Of a stretch of 64,000 nucleotides of DNA, positions 37,601 to 45,877 are shown piece after piece. The notes below the pieces were generated by a model. It was not told where the DNA came from. It worked only from the letters and a program-made list of their open reading frames with translations, and did not search any database. The DNA is from Leptofilum sp041748655. GTDB taxonomy: Bacteria; Chloroflexota; Anaerolineae; Promineifilales; Promineifilaceae. Location: assembly GCA_041748655.1 (NCBI GenBank), contig JBGTCV010000094.1, forward strand, positions 21,820 through 85,819, written 5' to 3'. The translations under genes and the position numbers were made by a program. Every line of letters starts with the position of its first letter. Position 1 is the stretch's first letter.

Positions 37601-40155
37601 CGGCCGCTCGCGTGGTGCTGGATGGTGCCGCTGGTTCCCTGGAAGCGCAGCTGGCTCATTTATTTACCAACCCCATTATGCTGCCTGAATTTTTGCCTGC
37701 GCTGTCTGCAACCGAAACGGCCGTACCCCTGTCACCCATTCCTCGTCCAGACGATTTACAATTCGACAACGGTTGGGGTGGCTTTACGCCCGATGGCCAG
37801 GAATACTGCATCTACCTGAAGCCAGGCGACGCGACGCCTGCACCCTGGATTAACGTGATTGCCAATGAGGATTTTGGCTTTTGGGTTTCAGAAACGGGCG
37901 GCGGCTACAGCTGGGCCATCAACAGCGGCGAAAACCGGCTGTCCAGCTGGCACAATGACCCGGTGAGCGACGTACCAGCCGAAGCGCTTTATCTGCGCGA
38001 CGAAGAAACGGCCGAAATCTGGTCACCCATACCTCAACCTGCCCCTGCCGACGCCCCGTACCGGGTGCGGCATGGCGCTGGCTACACCATCTTTGAGCAT
38101 CACAGCCACCAGCTCAAGCAGCAGCTGCGCCTCTTTGTGGCTCCAGACGCCCCGGTAAAAATTGTGCAGCTGCGCCTGGAAAACGCCTCAGACCGGCCAC
38201 GCCGCCTCACCGCTACCTATTTTGCCGAGTGGGTGCTGGGTCCAGATCGCAGCGCGTCCCAATTGTTCATCATTCCTGCTTACCACCCAGAGCAGCACGC
38301 CCTGTTGGCCCGCAATCCATACAGCGCTGAATTTGGCCAGGCGGTCGCGTTTCTGGCTGCCAGCAAAGAGCCGCACGGCTTTTCGGCCGATCGTGCCGAA
38401 TTTTTGGGGCGGTTGGGCAGCCTGAACCAGCCCGCAGCCTTAGGACGTATCGGCCTGAGCAATAATGCAGCGGTGGGAACAGATCCGGCTGCAATCATGC
38501 AGCTCCATCTCGATATAGTGCCGGGCGGCAGCAAAGAAATATACTTTTTACTGGGCCAGGGAGCAGATGAAGCGGCGGCACTGGCGCTGATTGATCGTTT
38601 CCGCCAGCAGTCCAACGTGGCCGCTGCCTGGCAGGCGGTGCCTGAATTATGGGATGCGGTTTTGGGTACGATTACCGTGGAGACGCCGGATCCGGCGCTG
38701 AATTTGCTGCTTAACCGCTGGCTGCTGTACCAGGCGTTGGCCTGTCGCATCTGGGGGCGATCTGCCCTGTACCAGTCTAGCGGAGCGTACGGCTTTCGCG
38801 ATCAGCTTCAGGACGTGATGGCGCTGCTGCATGCCCGGCCAGACCTGGCCCGTGAACATTTGCTGCGTTCGGCGCGGCACCAGTTTGAAGCGGGTGACGT
38901 GCTGCACTGGTGGCATCCGCCATCGGGGCGCGGGGTGCGCACGCGCATGACAGATGATTTGGTCTGGCTGTCGTATGTTACGGCCGTTTATATTCAGGTG
39001 ACGGGAGATACGGCCGTTCTCGACGAAACCATCCCCTTCCTTACCGGCCAGCTGCTCACCCCGGATGAAGAAGAGCGCTATGGTGAGTATGAACTGACTG
39101 AAACCGCGCACACGCTCTATGAACATTGCTGCCAGGCTTTGAAACGGGCCGCCACTCAGGGCCGCCACGGTCTGCCCCTGATAGGCGCTGGCGACTGGAA
39201 TGACGGCATGAATCGGGTGGGCATTGAGGGGCAGGGTGAAAGCGTCTGGTTGGGCTGGTTCCTGGCGTCGTCGCTGCAACAGTTTGCCGACCTTTGCCAG
39301 CAGCGTGGCGATGACGTGCAAGCCTCAACATTCCGTGAGCAGGCGGAAGCGTATCGGGCGGCTATCGAGATGGAGGGGTGGGACGGCGAATGGTACCGCC
39401 GCGCCTATTACGACGACGGCACGCCGCTGGGCTCGCAGCAAAACGAGGAGTGTCGGCTGGATGCAATTGCTCAATCGTGGTCGGTGTTGACGGGTTTAGG
39501 TGAACCGGAACGAACGCGGCGGGCGATGACGGCCGTTCAGGAGCAGCTAATCAAGGAAGAGGAGCGGCTCATTTTGCTCTTCACGCCGCCGTTTGACCAG
39601 ACGCATAAAGACCCTGGCTACATCAAGGGATATTTGCCGGGCATTCGTGAAAATGGAGGGCAGTATACCCACGCTGCCCTGTGGACGATCTGGGCCTTTG
39701 CCGAACTGGGTGAGGGCGAGAAAGCGGCAGCGTTATTCCGGCTGATTAACCCCATCTACCATGCCGACACGCCAGAAAAAGCCGCCAGATACAAGGTGGA
39801 GCCGTACGTGATCGCCGCGGATGTGTATGGCGTGTCGCCGCACGAAGGGCGGGGCGGCTGGACCTGGTATACCGGCTCCAGCGGCTGGATGTACCGTCTG
39901 GGAATTGAGGGCATTTTGGGAGTGCGGCGCCAGGGGGAAACGTTGCAGATTAAGCCGCAGATTCCGCCATCGTGGTCGGGGTTTGAGGTGGTGTATCGAT
40001 ACGGCCGTTCTCGTTACCGAATTAAAGTAGAAAACAGCCCAACCAAACCGGCGCAGGTATGGCTGGATGGCCAGAAGCTGCCTTCTGCTGAGATACCTTT
40101 GTTGGATAACGGCCGTTTATACAATGTGCAGGTTGTGATAAGTAGCACTTCTTGA
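31528..40155 (+). CDS. Cyclic beta-1,2-glucan synthase-like protein (GT84 + glycoamylase-like + GH94)
   Basis: At 2875 aa this matches Cgs/NdvB/ChvB size and order. The membrane-bound GT84 domain has helices near 365-425, the Asp motif VITLDADTLLP near residue 570, ALLSHDLFEG and RWIRGDWQLLPW, then helices near 765-800 and 890-930. A glycoamylase-like domain follows (about 1300-1520; GTMFEYLMPPLLM, YMSHHQGMIMLAL). The C-terminus is a GH94 phosphorylase-like part with GAGDWNDGMNRVG near 2555 (putative catalytic Asp) and GWTWYTGSSGWMYRLGIEG. In Proteobacteria the enzyme elongates and cyclises beta-1,2-glucan from UDP-glucose. The start is uncertain: GTG 31528 has AAAGG 9 nt before it; ATG 31570 is possible. 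The frame is intact. Confidence 0.9.
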   Translation: MPPLQVTLAAEPGQMLMPNPKTGLQQNETLPLDHPRDSGDTIDQFRLAARSLARQHQQTSLASFPSSLLQRLSWQIELLEAVHHYFVHASQEEHDYSTAAEWILDNYYVIRQAQRQVKQDLPPAYYKQLPKLDDNSDCHGLPRVFALARQCTLLENCQIDMEWVENFSLAYQEITPLTMGEVWALPIMLRYCLLECLAQAAGHVTGQLSNQTGLKPTLYLSEIEGSENEIVANCIRSLRLLGSHDWPTFFEDVSQVEQILRQDPAQLYGRMTFDTRDQYRKIIEKLALETGQTETAVAQTAVNLAQSATANLSSGWEGLQQPPAAHVGYYLLGPQREKLAQQVGYRPRPVRRWLGQQVTAVYLGGIIFLTLLLLAGLLGYAATVGGTGWQQLLLAGLGFVPLTAVSIGLVNWLVTALVKPRVLPKLDFFEGVPASCRTMVVVPALLTSEAELHFLTNQLEQHYLRNPDPHLGFALLTDFADASEAEMPEDDALVQLAEASLNALNQRYPQQPFYLFHRRRLYNPSEGEWMGWERKRGKLHEFNRLLRGATDTSFTVQLGDLSLLSQVKYVITLDADTLLPTDAACRLIGAIAHPLNRAFCDPQTGQVTAGYTILQPRTEIKPASVGQSLFTRIFTGDIGLDLYSLAVSDVYQDLFGEGIYVGKGIYDVDAFECSLADRVPENALLSHDLFEGVQGRVGLVTDIVLYEEYPPYYLVHVGRALRWIRGDWQLLPWLWPTVPAANGRRRNDLPLLARWKIADNLRRSLVAPFLFFFFIAGWLWLPGSPVVWSLIGLFITAVSLLTALAIAIRRSIGGAAWHDVRQNLRDNALRWLLQIAFLPYEALLHLEAIGVTLWRRFVSHRHLLQWTTAAHTVRLLGKDVSAEKTIGQMLRSLILVSVLLLVLVIWRPGALSAAVLVLALWLLSPEIVYRISRPQAAQTAVLTPTEQQRLRSLARRTWLFFEEYVGPEDNWLPPDHFQESPRGVVAHRTSPTNIGLYLLTTLAAYDLGYISLLNLSLRLNDTLDTLDKLDRYRGHFLNWLDTRTLQPLPPRYISTVDSGNLAGCLLALKQGCLTIKEHPVYQTQRWQGLLDTLTLFNEVVASLTTTEQLIAVQQQLGHMQNQIEASKAEPARWVDLLEQLIETELPKLNRYVLALFEDGTDSIPAEIIHQWRLYEEHLYGNVEGLERELNLLTPWLRALREPPVYFTAGQATTAVQNAWQNLQEAMPQLPRLDELSLICRQAEDALERLQATLPPSDTTPEAAPADQWCAELKNELVSARMTAELLLTNYDTLAQRIDQLVAEMDFTFLYNSQRHVFHIGYNLESSRLDNNFYDLLASEARIASLVAIAKRDVTQKHWLHLARPLTQLRGGLALLSWSGTMFEYLMPPLLMNSYPGTLLAQSGQAVVDHQIAYGDAHNVPWGISESGFYTFDNARNYQYRAFGVPGAGFKRGLADDLVITPYASFLALPMRPNATLANLDHLLQHQMLGPYGLYEALDFTPSRLNLGQDTAVVRSYMSHHQGMIMLALTNYLYDDIMVRRFHTDPAIQSVELLLQEQVPSHAPLQTPHENEVGLEARAESGSITADPWSVPLETPLPWVHYLSNGRFGSLITNAGSGYLTMPDLALTRWRADTTRDHWGLWLYVQDLQSGALWSAGTQPVGKQSSNQELNFFPHMIQFRRHDHDIALRQEITVAPSDDVEIRLVHLTNNSSQPRRLRLTSCGEVVLTDSASDRRHQAFAKLFVESEYLPEVNALFFRRRPRSAEEPAQFLAHMLVAPAELPLSRAFESDRAQFLGRNRTAANPTALCRPEAWLGGTTGATLDPIMALGQEVVLEPHTAVELAWITFTAKSRTELLALAQDYQRWIVIRRAFTTARAQAEQELRRLKLPVSELAQVQRLLSLLLYPHAAGRAAATTLASNTRGQPSLWAYGISGDYPILLLNLEDETTSELLTLLLRAHTYWRQRGLRIDLVFLNQQETNYGQPVQNSIFRTVQRLESEHWLNKRGGIFILRSDQMNRADHILLQTAARVVLDGAAGSLEAQLAHLFTNPIMLPEFLPALSATETAVPLSPIPRPDDLQFDNGWGGFTPDGQEYCIYLKPGDATPAPWINVIANEDFGFWVSETGGGYSWAINSGENRLSSWHNDPVSDVPAEALYLRDEETAEIWSPIPQPAPADAPYRVRHGAGYTIFEHHSHQLKQQLRLFVAPDAPVKIVQLRLENASDRPRRLTATYFAEWVLGPDRSASQLFIIPAYHPEQHALLARNPYSAEFGQAVAFLAASKEPHGFSADRAEFLGRLGSLNQPAALGRIGLSNNAAVGTDPAAIMQLHLDIVPGGSKEIYFLLGQGADEAAALALIDRFRQQSNVAAAWQAVPELWDAVLGTITVETPDPALNLLLNRWLLYQALACRIWGRSALYQSSGAYGFRDQLQDVMALLHARPDLAREHLLRSARHQFEAGDVLHWWHPPSGRGVRTRMTDDLVWLSYVTAVYIQVTGDTAVLDETIPFLTGQLLTPDEEERYGEYELTETAHTLYEHCCQALKRAATQGRHGLPLIGAGDWNDGMNRVGIEGQGESVWLGWFLASSLQQFADLCQQRGDDVQASTFREQAEAYRAAIEMEGWDGEWYRRAYYDDGTPLGSQQNEECRLDAIAQSWSVLTGLGEPERTRRAMTAVQEQLIKEEERLILLFTPPFDQTHKDPGYIKGYLPGIRENGGQYTHAALWTIWAFAELGEGEKAAALFRLINPIYHADTPEKAARYKVEPYVIAADVYGVSPHEGRGGWTWYTGSSGWMYRLGIEGILGVRRQGETLQIKPQIPPSWSGFEVVYRYGRSRYRIKVENSPTKPAQVWLDGQKLPSAEIPLLDNGRLYNVQVVISSTS

Positions 40156-40249
40156 GCGCGATGCCTTTGTTTGTTCGTGCCTTTGTATAAAAATTTCCCA
40201 CCCCTCCACAAAACAGGATACAATGCCCCAAAAAAGTTGAGGCTATTTG

Positions 40250-41122
40250 ATGCATGATGTGACGTGTGTGTGGCAAATTCCGGCCCTGTTGGGTGAAGGT
40301 CCTTTGTGGGTGGCCCAAGAAAACGCGCTTTACTGGGTCGATATTCTGAATTATCAGGTGCACCGGCTGGAGCCGGCCAGCGGCGAGCGGCGTACATGGA
40401 CGTTTGACGAGCCAATCACCAGCCTGGCGCTGCGCCAATCGGGCGGCTTTGTGGGCACCGTGCGGCACGGCTTCGCTCACATCGATCTGGCAGAGGGAAC
40501 CATCGAGCCGATTGTGCTGCCAGAAGCGAATTTGCCCGGCAACCGGTTTAATGATGGCAAGGTGGATGGTTACGGCCGTTTTTGGGCCGGTTCCATGGAC
40601 AATGCAGGCGAAAAACGGACCGGCTCCCTTTACCGTCTCGACCCTGATCTCACCGCACACCTGATGGACAAGCCATACATTATCAGCAATGGCCCCACCT
40701 TCAGCGCCGACGGCCGAATCCTGTACCACACCGACAGCGTCAAAAAGACCATCTTTGCCTTTGATTTGTACGAGGACGGATCGATTGGGGGGAAACGGCC
40801 GTTTTTCCAGATCGCCAACCCCGCAGAAGGCAGCCCCGATGGCATGACCATCGACAGCGAAAATTGCCTCTGGCTGGCCCATTATGCCGGAGCACGGCTC
40901 ACCCGCTATTCGCCTTCAGGCCAGGTGATGCAGGTGGTACACCTGCCGGTGCCTAACGTCACCAGCTGCACCTTCGGCGGGGCAGGGCTGGATACACTGT
41001 ACATCACCACTGCTCGCAACGGACTAACGTCTGCCGAAATCGCTGAGTACCCACTGGCGGGCAGTCTGTTTGCTTACCAGCCTGGCGTTATTGGCCTGCC
41101 CACGCCTCAATTTGCGGGCTGA
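40250..41122 (+). CDS. SMP-30/gluconolactonase family protein
   Basis: A six-bladed beta-propeller enzyme of 290 aa. It has LLGEGPLWVAQENALYWVDI with the metal-binding Glu, the NRFNDGKVDGYGRFWAGSMD segment with the conserved Asn-Asp, SNGPTFSADGRILYHTDS, and SPDGMTIDSENCLWLAHY with the catalytic Asp. The family hydrolyses sugar lactones using a divalent metal. It probably acts in sugar acid metabolism, but the actual lactone is unknown. It lies 94 bp after the glucan synthase on the same strand and before the sugar uptake island. Confidence 0.87.
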   Translation: MHDVTCVWQIPALLGEGPLWVAQENALYWVDILNYQVHRLEPASGERRTWTFDEPITSLALRQSGGFVGTVRHGFAHIDLAEGTIEPIVLPEANLPGNRFNDGKVDGYGRFWAGSMDNAGEKRTGSLYRLDPDLTAHLMDKPYIISNGPTFSADGRILYHTDSVKKTIFAFDLYEDGSIGGKRPFFQIANPAEGSPDGMTIDSENCLWLAHYAGARLTRYSPSGQVMQVVHLPVPNVTSCTFGGAGLDTLYITTARNGLTSAEIAEYPLAGSLFAYQPGVIGLPTPQFAG

Positions 41123-41219
41123 CATTTGTCTCACTGGTTTTGCACAGTACAAGACGCAAATCGCTAATGCCATGTAATCGCAGAGCATTTATCCTGTTTA
41201 TCTTGTCTGTGATTGTTAT

Positions 41220-41231
41220 GTTAACGTTAAC
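41220..41231. promoter_or_regulatory. Operator-like palindrome GTTAACGTTAAC
   Basis: A perfect 12-bp palindrome whose GTTAACGTT core recurs at 41385-41393 in the promoter region of the response regulator gene. CG-centred palindromes of this kind are typical LacI-family operators, and two copies about 165 bp apart could support looping. No LacI gene is in the window. The rest of the 321-bp gap 41123-41443 shows only the promoter described next. Confidence 0.45.
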
Positions 41232-41348
41232 GGTAATGGTAAAACCGCAGCATTATCAGGCGATTGGGTCAACTGGATTGCCTGATTTTTGAGAAAACGC
41301 GACCCATTTTTGAAAATCATCCCAGCCGCGGCCATTGTTTCAGCAAAA

Positions 41349-41393
41349 TTGACACCGAAAATAGGGTATGTTACACTGGATTTCGTTAACGTT
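41349..41393 (+). promoter_or_regulatory. Promoter of the two-component/sugar operon with operator-like site
   Basis: TTGACA (41349-41354) and TACACT (41372-41377) with exactly 17 bp between them form a near-consensus sigma-70 promoter. GTTAACGTT (41385-41393) sits at the predicted transcription start, where a repressor would block initiation. The response regulator ATG is 50 bp further on with AGGAGAGG before it. Confidence 0.65.
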
Positions 41394-41443
41394 CACATAA
41401 CCGATTAAGTGCCCTTACTTGACTGGATAACAGGAGAGGAAAC

Positions 41444-43018
41444 ATGTCGTACAAAGTTTTTCTTGTCGAAGACGAGATCGTTGCCCGAGAAGGCATTCGC
41501 GACAATGTGGACTGGAATTCGGTTGGCTTTGAATTTTGCGGCGAAGCCCCGGATGGCGAGATTGCCCTCCCCCTAATCGAGAAAACCCAACCAGATGTGA
41601 TCATCACCGATATCAAAATGCCTTTCATGGATGGCTTGCAGTTGAGCAGGGTTATCCGGGAGCAAATGCCCTGGGTGAAGATCATCATTTTCAGCGGTCA
41701 CGATGAGTTCAATTATGCGCAGTCTGCGATCAAATTGGGCGTCACCGAATATTTACTCAAACCGATCAGTGCCGACGAAATCCACAATGTTTTGCGATCA
41801 GTCGCAGCGGCACTCGACAAGGAAGGTGAGGAAAGAGAAAACCTCAAGCAATTGCAAAGCCAAATCACAGATAATCTGCCTTTGCGAAAGGAGAGATTGC
41901 TGCTGCAGTTGGTGGTAGGTGGTGTTTCTTCCAGCGAGGCGATTGAGCAGTGTCGCCAAATTGGGCTGGACATCATTGCCCAACAATACCTGGTGATTCT
42001 CATTAAAGTTCATTTGTATCAAGAGAATGGACAGGTTAATTTTGGCAAATATCATCAAATCCAGCAGTTGGTGAGGGAGCTGGTGGACAAGTATCCGGGT
42101 GCCTTTTTTGCGCAGAAGAGTGTAGAAGAGCTGCTGTTGATTATGAATGGGGAGGATCCGGAGGAATTGAAACAAGACGGCCTGTTTTTAGCCAGTCTGA
42201 TCCAGCAAGACTTTGAAGAGGAGATGGGCTGCCAGGTGTCTTTAGGTGTGGGCAATGTGCAGCAGCGACTGACGGATATTTTTCTCTCGTTTGCGGAGGC
42301 GTTAACGGCCGTAAATCAATGCACGCCCACTACCCCACCACACGCAAATCACCTGGGAGAGACCCTAAAAATAGAAACAACCCTCGTGGAGCAATATCTC
42401 AAAAGCGGCCTCATCAAAGAATTCAATGACTTCTTTGCGACCCACCTCCAGCCACTTGGTGAAGCAGCGCTCCAATCCACCCTGATCAAGCATTATTTCT
42501 TTGTAGACCTCGTTTTAACCGCCGCACAATTTATAACCAGTTTAGGTGGTGAGGCAAACAAAATCATCCCCATCATGGATGACATTGAAGGTTTCCTCGT
42601 TCGCATCAAAACAGTTGAGCAAATGCGCGAAGCTCTGAGAAATATCTTCTCTGGTGTATTGATGTTTAGAAATGACCAGGCGCAATACGAAAAAACAAAA
42701 CTCATCTTTCAGGCCAAAGATTTCATTGATACCCACTACACAAACCCAAACTTGTTACTCAATGAAGTGGCCGCTACCGTTAATCTTAGCCCCAGCCATT
42801 TCAGCGTTGTGTTTGGTCGTGAAACGGGCGAATCATTCAAAGATTATCTAACCCGTATCAGAATCGAGCGGGCCAAAGAGCTGCTGCGCACGACGAATAT
42901 AAAATGCTCTGAAGTGGCTTATCAGAGCGGCTACAATGATCCCCACTATTTCAGCTACGTCTTCAGAAAAAATACGGGTCTGCGGCCACAACAGTTTCGA
43001 CAATTGCCCCAAAGTTAA
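41444..43018 (+). CDS. Response regulator with AraC-type DNA-binding domain (YesN-like)
   Basis: A two-component regulator of 524 aa. The N-terminal receiver (1-120) has FLVEDE, the phospho-acceptor Asp56 in DVIITDIKMPFMDG and Lys in EYLLKPIS. A long middle region (about 150-410) of unknown fold follows. The C-terminal AraC/XylS double helix-turn-helix is at about 425-520 (LNEVAATVNLSPSHFSVVFGRETG, CSEVAYQSGYNDPHYFSYVFRKNTG). This is the YesN architecture, which controls carbohydrate uptake genes in Firmicutes and Chloroflexota. The cognate kinase gene follows after 68 bp. Likely targets are the downstream sugar transporter genes. Confidence 0.92.
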   Translation: MSYKVFLVEDEIVAREGIRDNVDWNSVGFEFCGEAPDGEIALPLIEKTQPDVIITDIKMPFMDGLQLSRVIREQMPWVKIIIFSGHDEFNYAQSAIKLGVTEYLLKPISADEIHNVLRSVAAALDKEGEERENLKQLQSQITDNLPLRKERLLLQLVVGGVSSSEAIEQCRQIGLDIIAQQYLVILIKVHLYQENGQVNFGKYHQIQQLVRELVDKYPGAFFAQKSVEELLLIMNGEDPEELKQDGLFLASLIQQDFEEEMGCQVSLGVGNVQQRLTDIFLSFAEALTAVNQCTPTTPPHANHLGETLKIETTLVEQYLKSGLIKEFNDFFATHLQPLGEAALQSTLIKHYFFVDLVLTAAQFITSLGGEANKIIPIMDDIEGFLVRIKTVEQMREALRNIFSGVLMFRNDQAQYEKTKLIFQAKDFIDTHYTNPNLLLNEVAATVNLSPSHFSVVFGRETGESFKDYLTRIRIERAKELLRTTNIKCSEVAYQSGYNDPHYFSYVFRKNTGLRPQQFRQLPQS

Positions 43019-43086
43019 AAAACAACTTAATTCAGCCTGTACGCACTATTATCCTCAAAAGGATTATTATTGCAGGAGAGGCAGTT

Positions 43087-44610
43087 ATGATGAATGCTGA
43101 GATCATCGTTAGTAAACCCACCCCCAAATATATTGAAAAGTTCATCACTTTATTTGCCAGCATACGGTTTTCATTGCGCAAAAAAATATTACTTTCGTTT
43201 TTTACCGTCATTTTGTTGCTCTCAGCGATGAATATCCTGTTGATACTGGAAGTCATTCGGTTTAACCGGCAATACGATGCCATTATTACCAATATCACAA
43301 CCGCCAACAGCATTAACGGCTACATCAAGCCCTCAATTGATACAGAAATGTGGAACATTGTTTCTGGCAAAACTGAATTTGATGCGGGTAATCAATACGA
43401 GATTATTCAGCAGGTCAACAGCCAAATTGAATCGATGATGGCCAACGCTGAATCAGACAAATCCAGAATCAAGCTAGAAGTGATTTACAGAACCATGAAT
43501 ACGCTGACTCATTACGTCGATAAAATGGGGGAGCAGATAGACGGTGGAAGTCGCGTCTCTGAAAATGAGCAGGTTCTGGAAGATATTCGGGGTGTGTCGG
43601 CCGTTGTTGAAGAAACTGTTCAGGATTATATGTTATTTGAGGTCAACCAGGCCGAACAGCAATATCAGGAAAACCAGGCACGCTTCACGCGGCTGTCTCT
43701 TTTGTACATGATAATGCTACCCGGTGTGATCGGCTTTTCTGTCCTGGCTGCGTGGATTATTTCTGCCAGTATTTATATTCCCATCAAAAAATTGCACGAT
43801 GTGACGACGACGATTACCGGGGAAGATTTACAGGCGCTGGTGACCACGCACAATGTGGATGAAATTGCGGAATTGGGTATTAGCTTCAATATTATGATCG
43901 GCCGTATTAGAGAATTGTTGCATGCCAAGCTCAGGGAACAAGAAAACCTGAAAAAAGCAGAGTTAAAAGTATTGCAAGCCCAGATAAACCCGCACTTTTT
44001 ATACAACACGCTTGATACGATTGTTTGGATGGCCGAGTCTAACAAAACCGATCAAGTGATCAATATTGTCCGAGCCTTATCCAGCTTCTTTAGAATCGCC
44101 CTGAGCAAGGGGAAAGATTGGATTTCTCTCCGGCAAGAGATTGAGCATGTCAGCAGCTACCTGGCTATCCAGAAAATGCGTTACCGGGATATTTTGGATT
44201 ATAGAATTGAGGTGGAAGAAGAATTACTGGATAGCACTATTTTGAAGTTAACTTTACAACCCCTGGTTGAAAATGCCTTGTACCACGGTATTAAAACAAA
44301 AAGAAATGGCGGTACGATTGTGGTGCAGGCAAAACGGGTTGGAGAGGATAAAGTGTTATTAGATGTACAGGATGATGGCGTTGGCTTTACGCCATACAAA
44401 TTGGCCCAACTCCAGGAATCATTGGCACAAGATTTAGGTGATGAAATTTCTATGGAAGAAGGTGGATTTGGCTTGAGGAATGTACATAAACGGATTCAGC
44501 TTTATTATGGCAAGGAGTACGGACTTTCTATTCAAAGTCAATATCGGGGTGGCACACAAGTTTCGGTAACAATACCGCGACGGTGTATGCCCAACCGACA
44601 GGATATGTGA
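43087..44610 (+). CDS. Sensor histidine kinase (YesM-like)
   Basis: A membrane sensor kinase of 507 aa with a helix at about 30-55 and a second at about 205-230. They bound an extracellular sensing region of ~150 residues. A HAMP domain follows (about 228-280), then the His_kinase domain with the acceptor His303 in QINPHFLYNTLDTIVWMA and the HATPase N-box LTLQPLVENALYHGI and G-box DDGVGF. It pairs with the YesN-type regulator upstream. A sugar-binding lipoprotein gene begins 5 nt after its stop, suggesting that the lipoprotein presents ligand to this sensor. Confidence 0.93.
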   Translation: MMNAEIIVSKPTPKYIEKFITLFASIRFSLRKKILLSFFTVILLLSAMNILLILEVIRFNRQYDAIITNITTANSINGYIKPSIDTEMWNIVSGKTEFDAGNQYEIIQQVNSQIESMMANAESDKSRIKLEVIYRTMNTLTHYVDKMGEQIDGGSRVSENEQVLEDIRGVSAVVEETVQDYMLFEVNQAEQQYQENQARFTRLSLLYMIMLPGVIGFSVLAAWIISASIYIPIKKLHDVTTTITGEDLQALVTTHNVDEIAELGISFNIMIGRIRELLHAKLREQENLKKAELKVLQAQINPHFLYNTLDTIVWMAESNKTDQVINIVRALSSFFRIALSKGKDWISLRQEIEHVSSYLAIQKMRYRDILDYRIEVEEELLDSTILKLTLQPLVENALYHGIKTKRNGGTIVVQAKRVGEDKVLLDVQDDGVGFTPYKLAQLQESLAQDLGDEISMEEGGFGLRNVHKRIQLYYGKEYGLSIQSQYRGGTQVSVTIPRRCMPNRQDM

Positions 44611-44615
44611 GACCG

Positions 44616-45623
44616 ATGAATGGGTTTCTAAAACGGAACCGTTTAGGTTTAATCTTATTGGTCCTTTTTCTGGCAGCCTGTCAATCTGATTTAACATCAG
44701 ATGCAGTGGATTCTGCCATTCTATCGGAGACAAGGGATGGCACAATAGCCTATGAGGAACTGGTTGTTGGCTATTCTCAAATTGGGGCTGAGAGCGAATG
44801 GCGCACGGGAAATACCGCTTCTATAAAAGAAGCAGCTGAGAGTTTAGGGGTGGAATTAATCTTTTCAGACGGCCAGCAAAAACAGGAAAATCAAATAAAA
44901 GCGATTCGTACTTTTATTGCGCAACAAGTTGATGTGATTGGGGTCTCCCCGGTGGTAGAGACGGGTTGGGATTCTGTTTTTCAGGAAGCAAAAGATGCGG
45001 GGATTCCCATTATATTGGTCGACCGGCGGGCCGATGTGGCTGACGATTTATATGCCAGTTATCTGGGGTCGGATTTTGTTGAGGAGGGGCGAAACGCGGC
45101 CAAAGTCATGGTGGATTTGCTGGGCGGGGAAGGTAATATTGTCGAGCTGGTAGGGACAGTTGGTTCGGCTCCGGCCAACGATCGGTATGCAGGGTTTCGG
45201 GAAATCATCCAGGATTATCCAGGGATCAAAATTATTGCCTCCGAGACTGGTGATTTTACCCGGGCAAAAGGGGAAGAGGTGATGGCGAATTTTTTGCAGC
45301 TGTATGGGGGCGACATTGATGCCGTCTATGCCCATAATGATGATATGGCAATTGGGGCGATTTGGGCTATTGAGGCATATGGCCTAAAGCCTGGGGAGGA
45401 TATAAAGATTGTGTCTATTGATGCCATTCGCGATGCTTTCCAGGCAATGATTGACGGGAAGTTGAACGCCACCATTGAATGCAATCCTTTGCTCGGTCCA
45501 CAGTTTTTTGAGCTGGCTTTGAAGGTGGTCAACGGTGAATCTGTGCCCAAATGGATACCCTCCGAAGAAAAAATTTATTTCCCGGAAGATGCCGAAGAAA
45601 TTATGCCGACGCGGAAGTATTGA
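44616..45623 (+). CDS. YtfQ-like sugar-binding lipoprotein linked to the two-component system
   Basis: A periplasmic-binding-protein type 1 lipoprotein, 335 aa. The signal peptide ends in lipobox LFLAAC (Cys near residue 22). The mature part resembles E. coli YtfQ (galactofuranose-binding): VVGYSQIGAESEWRTGNT, SDGQQKQENQIKAIR, SPVVETGWDSV, DRRADV, ELVGTVGSAPANDR, GDFTRAKGEEVM and YAHNDDMAIGAIWAIE. ATG 44616 lies 5 nt after the kinase stop. Because it is tied to the kinase gene and separated from the transporter genes by a terminator, it probably acts as an extracellular sugar sensor. It is strongly similar to the second binding protein at 45878. Confidence 0.9.
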   Translation: MNGFLKRNRLGLILLVLFLAACQSDLTSDAVDSAILSETRDGTIAYEELVVGYSQIGAESEWRTGNTASIKEAAESLGVELIFSDGQQKQENQIKAIRTFIAQQVDVIGVSPVVETGWDSVFQEAKDAGIPIILVDRRADVADDLYASYLGSDFVEEGRNAAKVMVDLLGGEGNIVELVGTVGSAPANDRYAGFREIIQDYPGIKIIASETGDFTRAKGEEVMANFLQLYGGDIDAVYAHNDDMAIGAIWAIEAYGLKPGEDIKIVSIDAIRDAFQAMIDGKLNATIECNPLLGPQFFELALKVVNGESVPKWIPSEEKIYFPEDAEEIMPTRKY

Positions 45624-45685
45624 GGGGGTGGGGGGGATTTACGGCCGTATTTCCAAAAAAATCGAACATTCATCGAATAAAATCT

Positions 45686-45711
45686 AACCCTCCATCAGGA
45701 GGGTTTTTTGT
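45686..45711 (+). terminator. Rho-independent terminator
   Basis: A perfect 8-bp stem AACCCTCC (45686-45693) / GGAGGGTT (45698-45705) with ATCA loop is followed by a T-run. It ends the regulator-kinase-lipoprotein transcript. Confidence 0.9.
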
Positions 45712-45759
45712 TGTGGTGCAAAACAAAGCCGTTCTGTAAAAAGTGCCTAAAAAAACCCA

Positions 45760-45830
45760 TTGAATATTGTCTATTTTAACCCGTATGATGGGTATATCAC
45801 CGTTTCATTTTATCCCGGGTGAAATGAAAC
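45760..45830 (+). promoter_or_regulatory. Promoter and palindrome upstream of the transport binding protein
   Basis: TTGAAT (45760-45765) and TATGAT (45784-45789) are 18 bp apart. Just downstream GTTTCATTT (45802-45810) is inverted as AAATGAAAC (45822-45830) around TATCCCGGGTG. The palindrome is placed where a repressor or the YesN-type regulator could act, or it may be a 5' stabilising hairpin. AAGGAG precedes the gene start at 45878. Confidence 0.55.
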
Positions 45831-45877
45831 CTTTATCCGTTACCCAATTCCACCATTAAAAGAAGGAGATCGAATAA

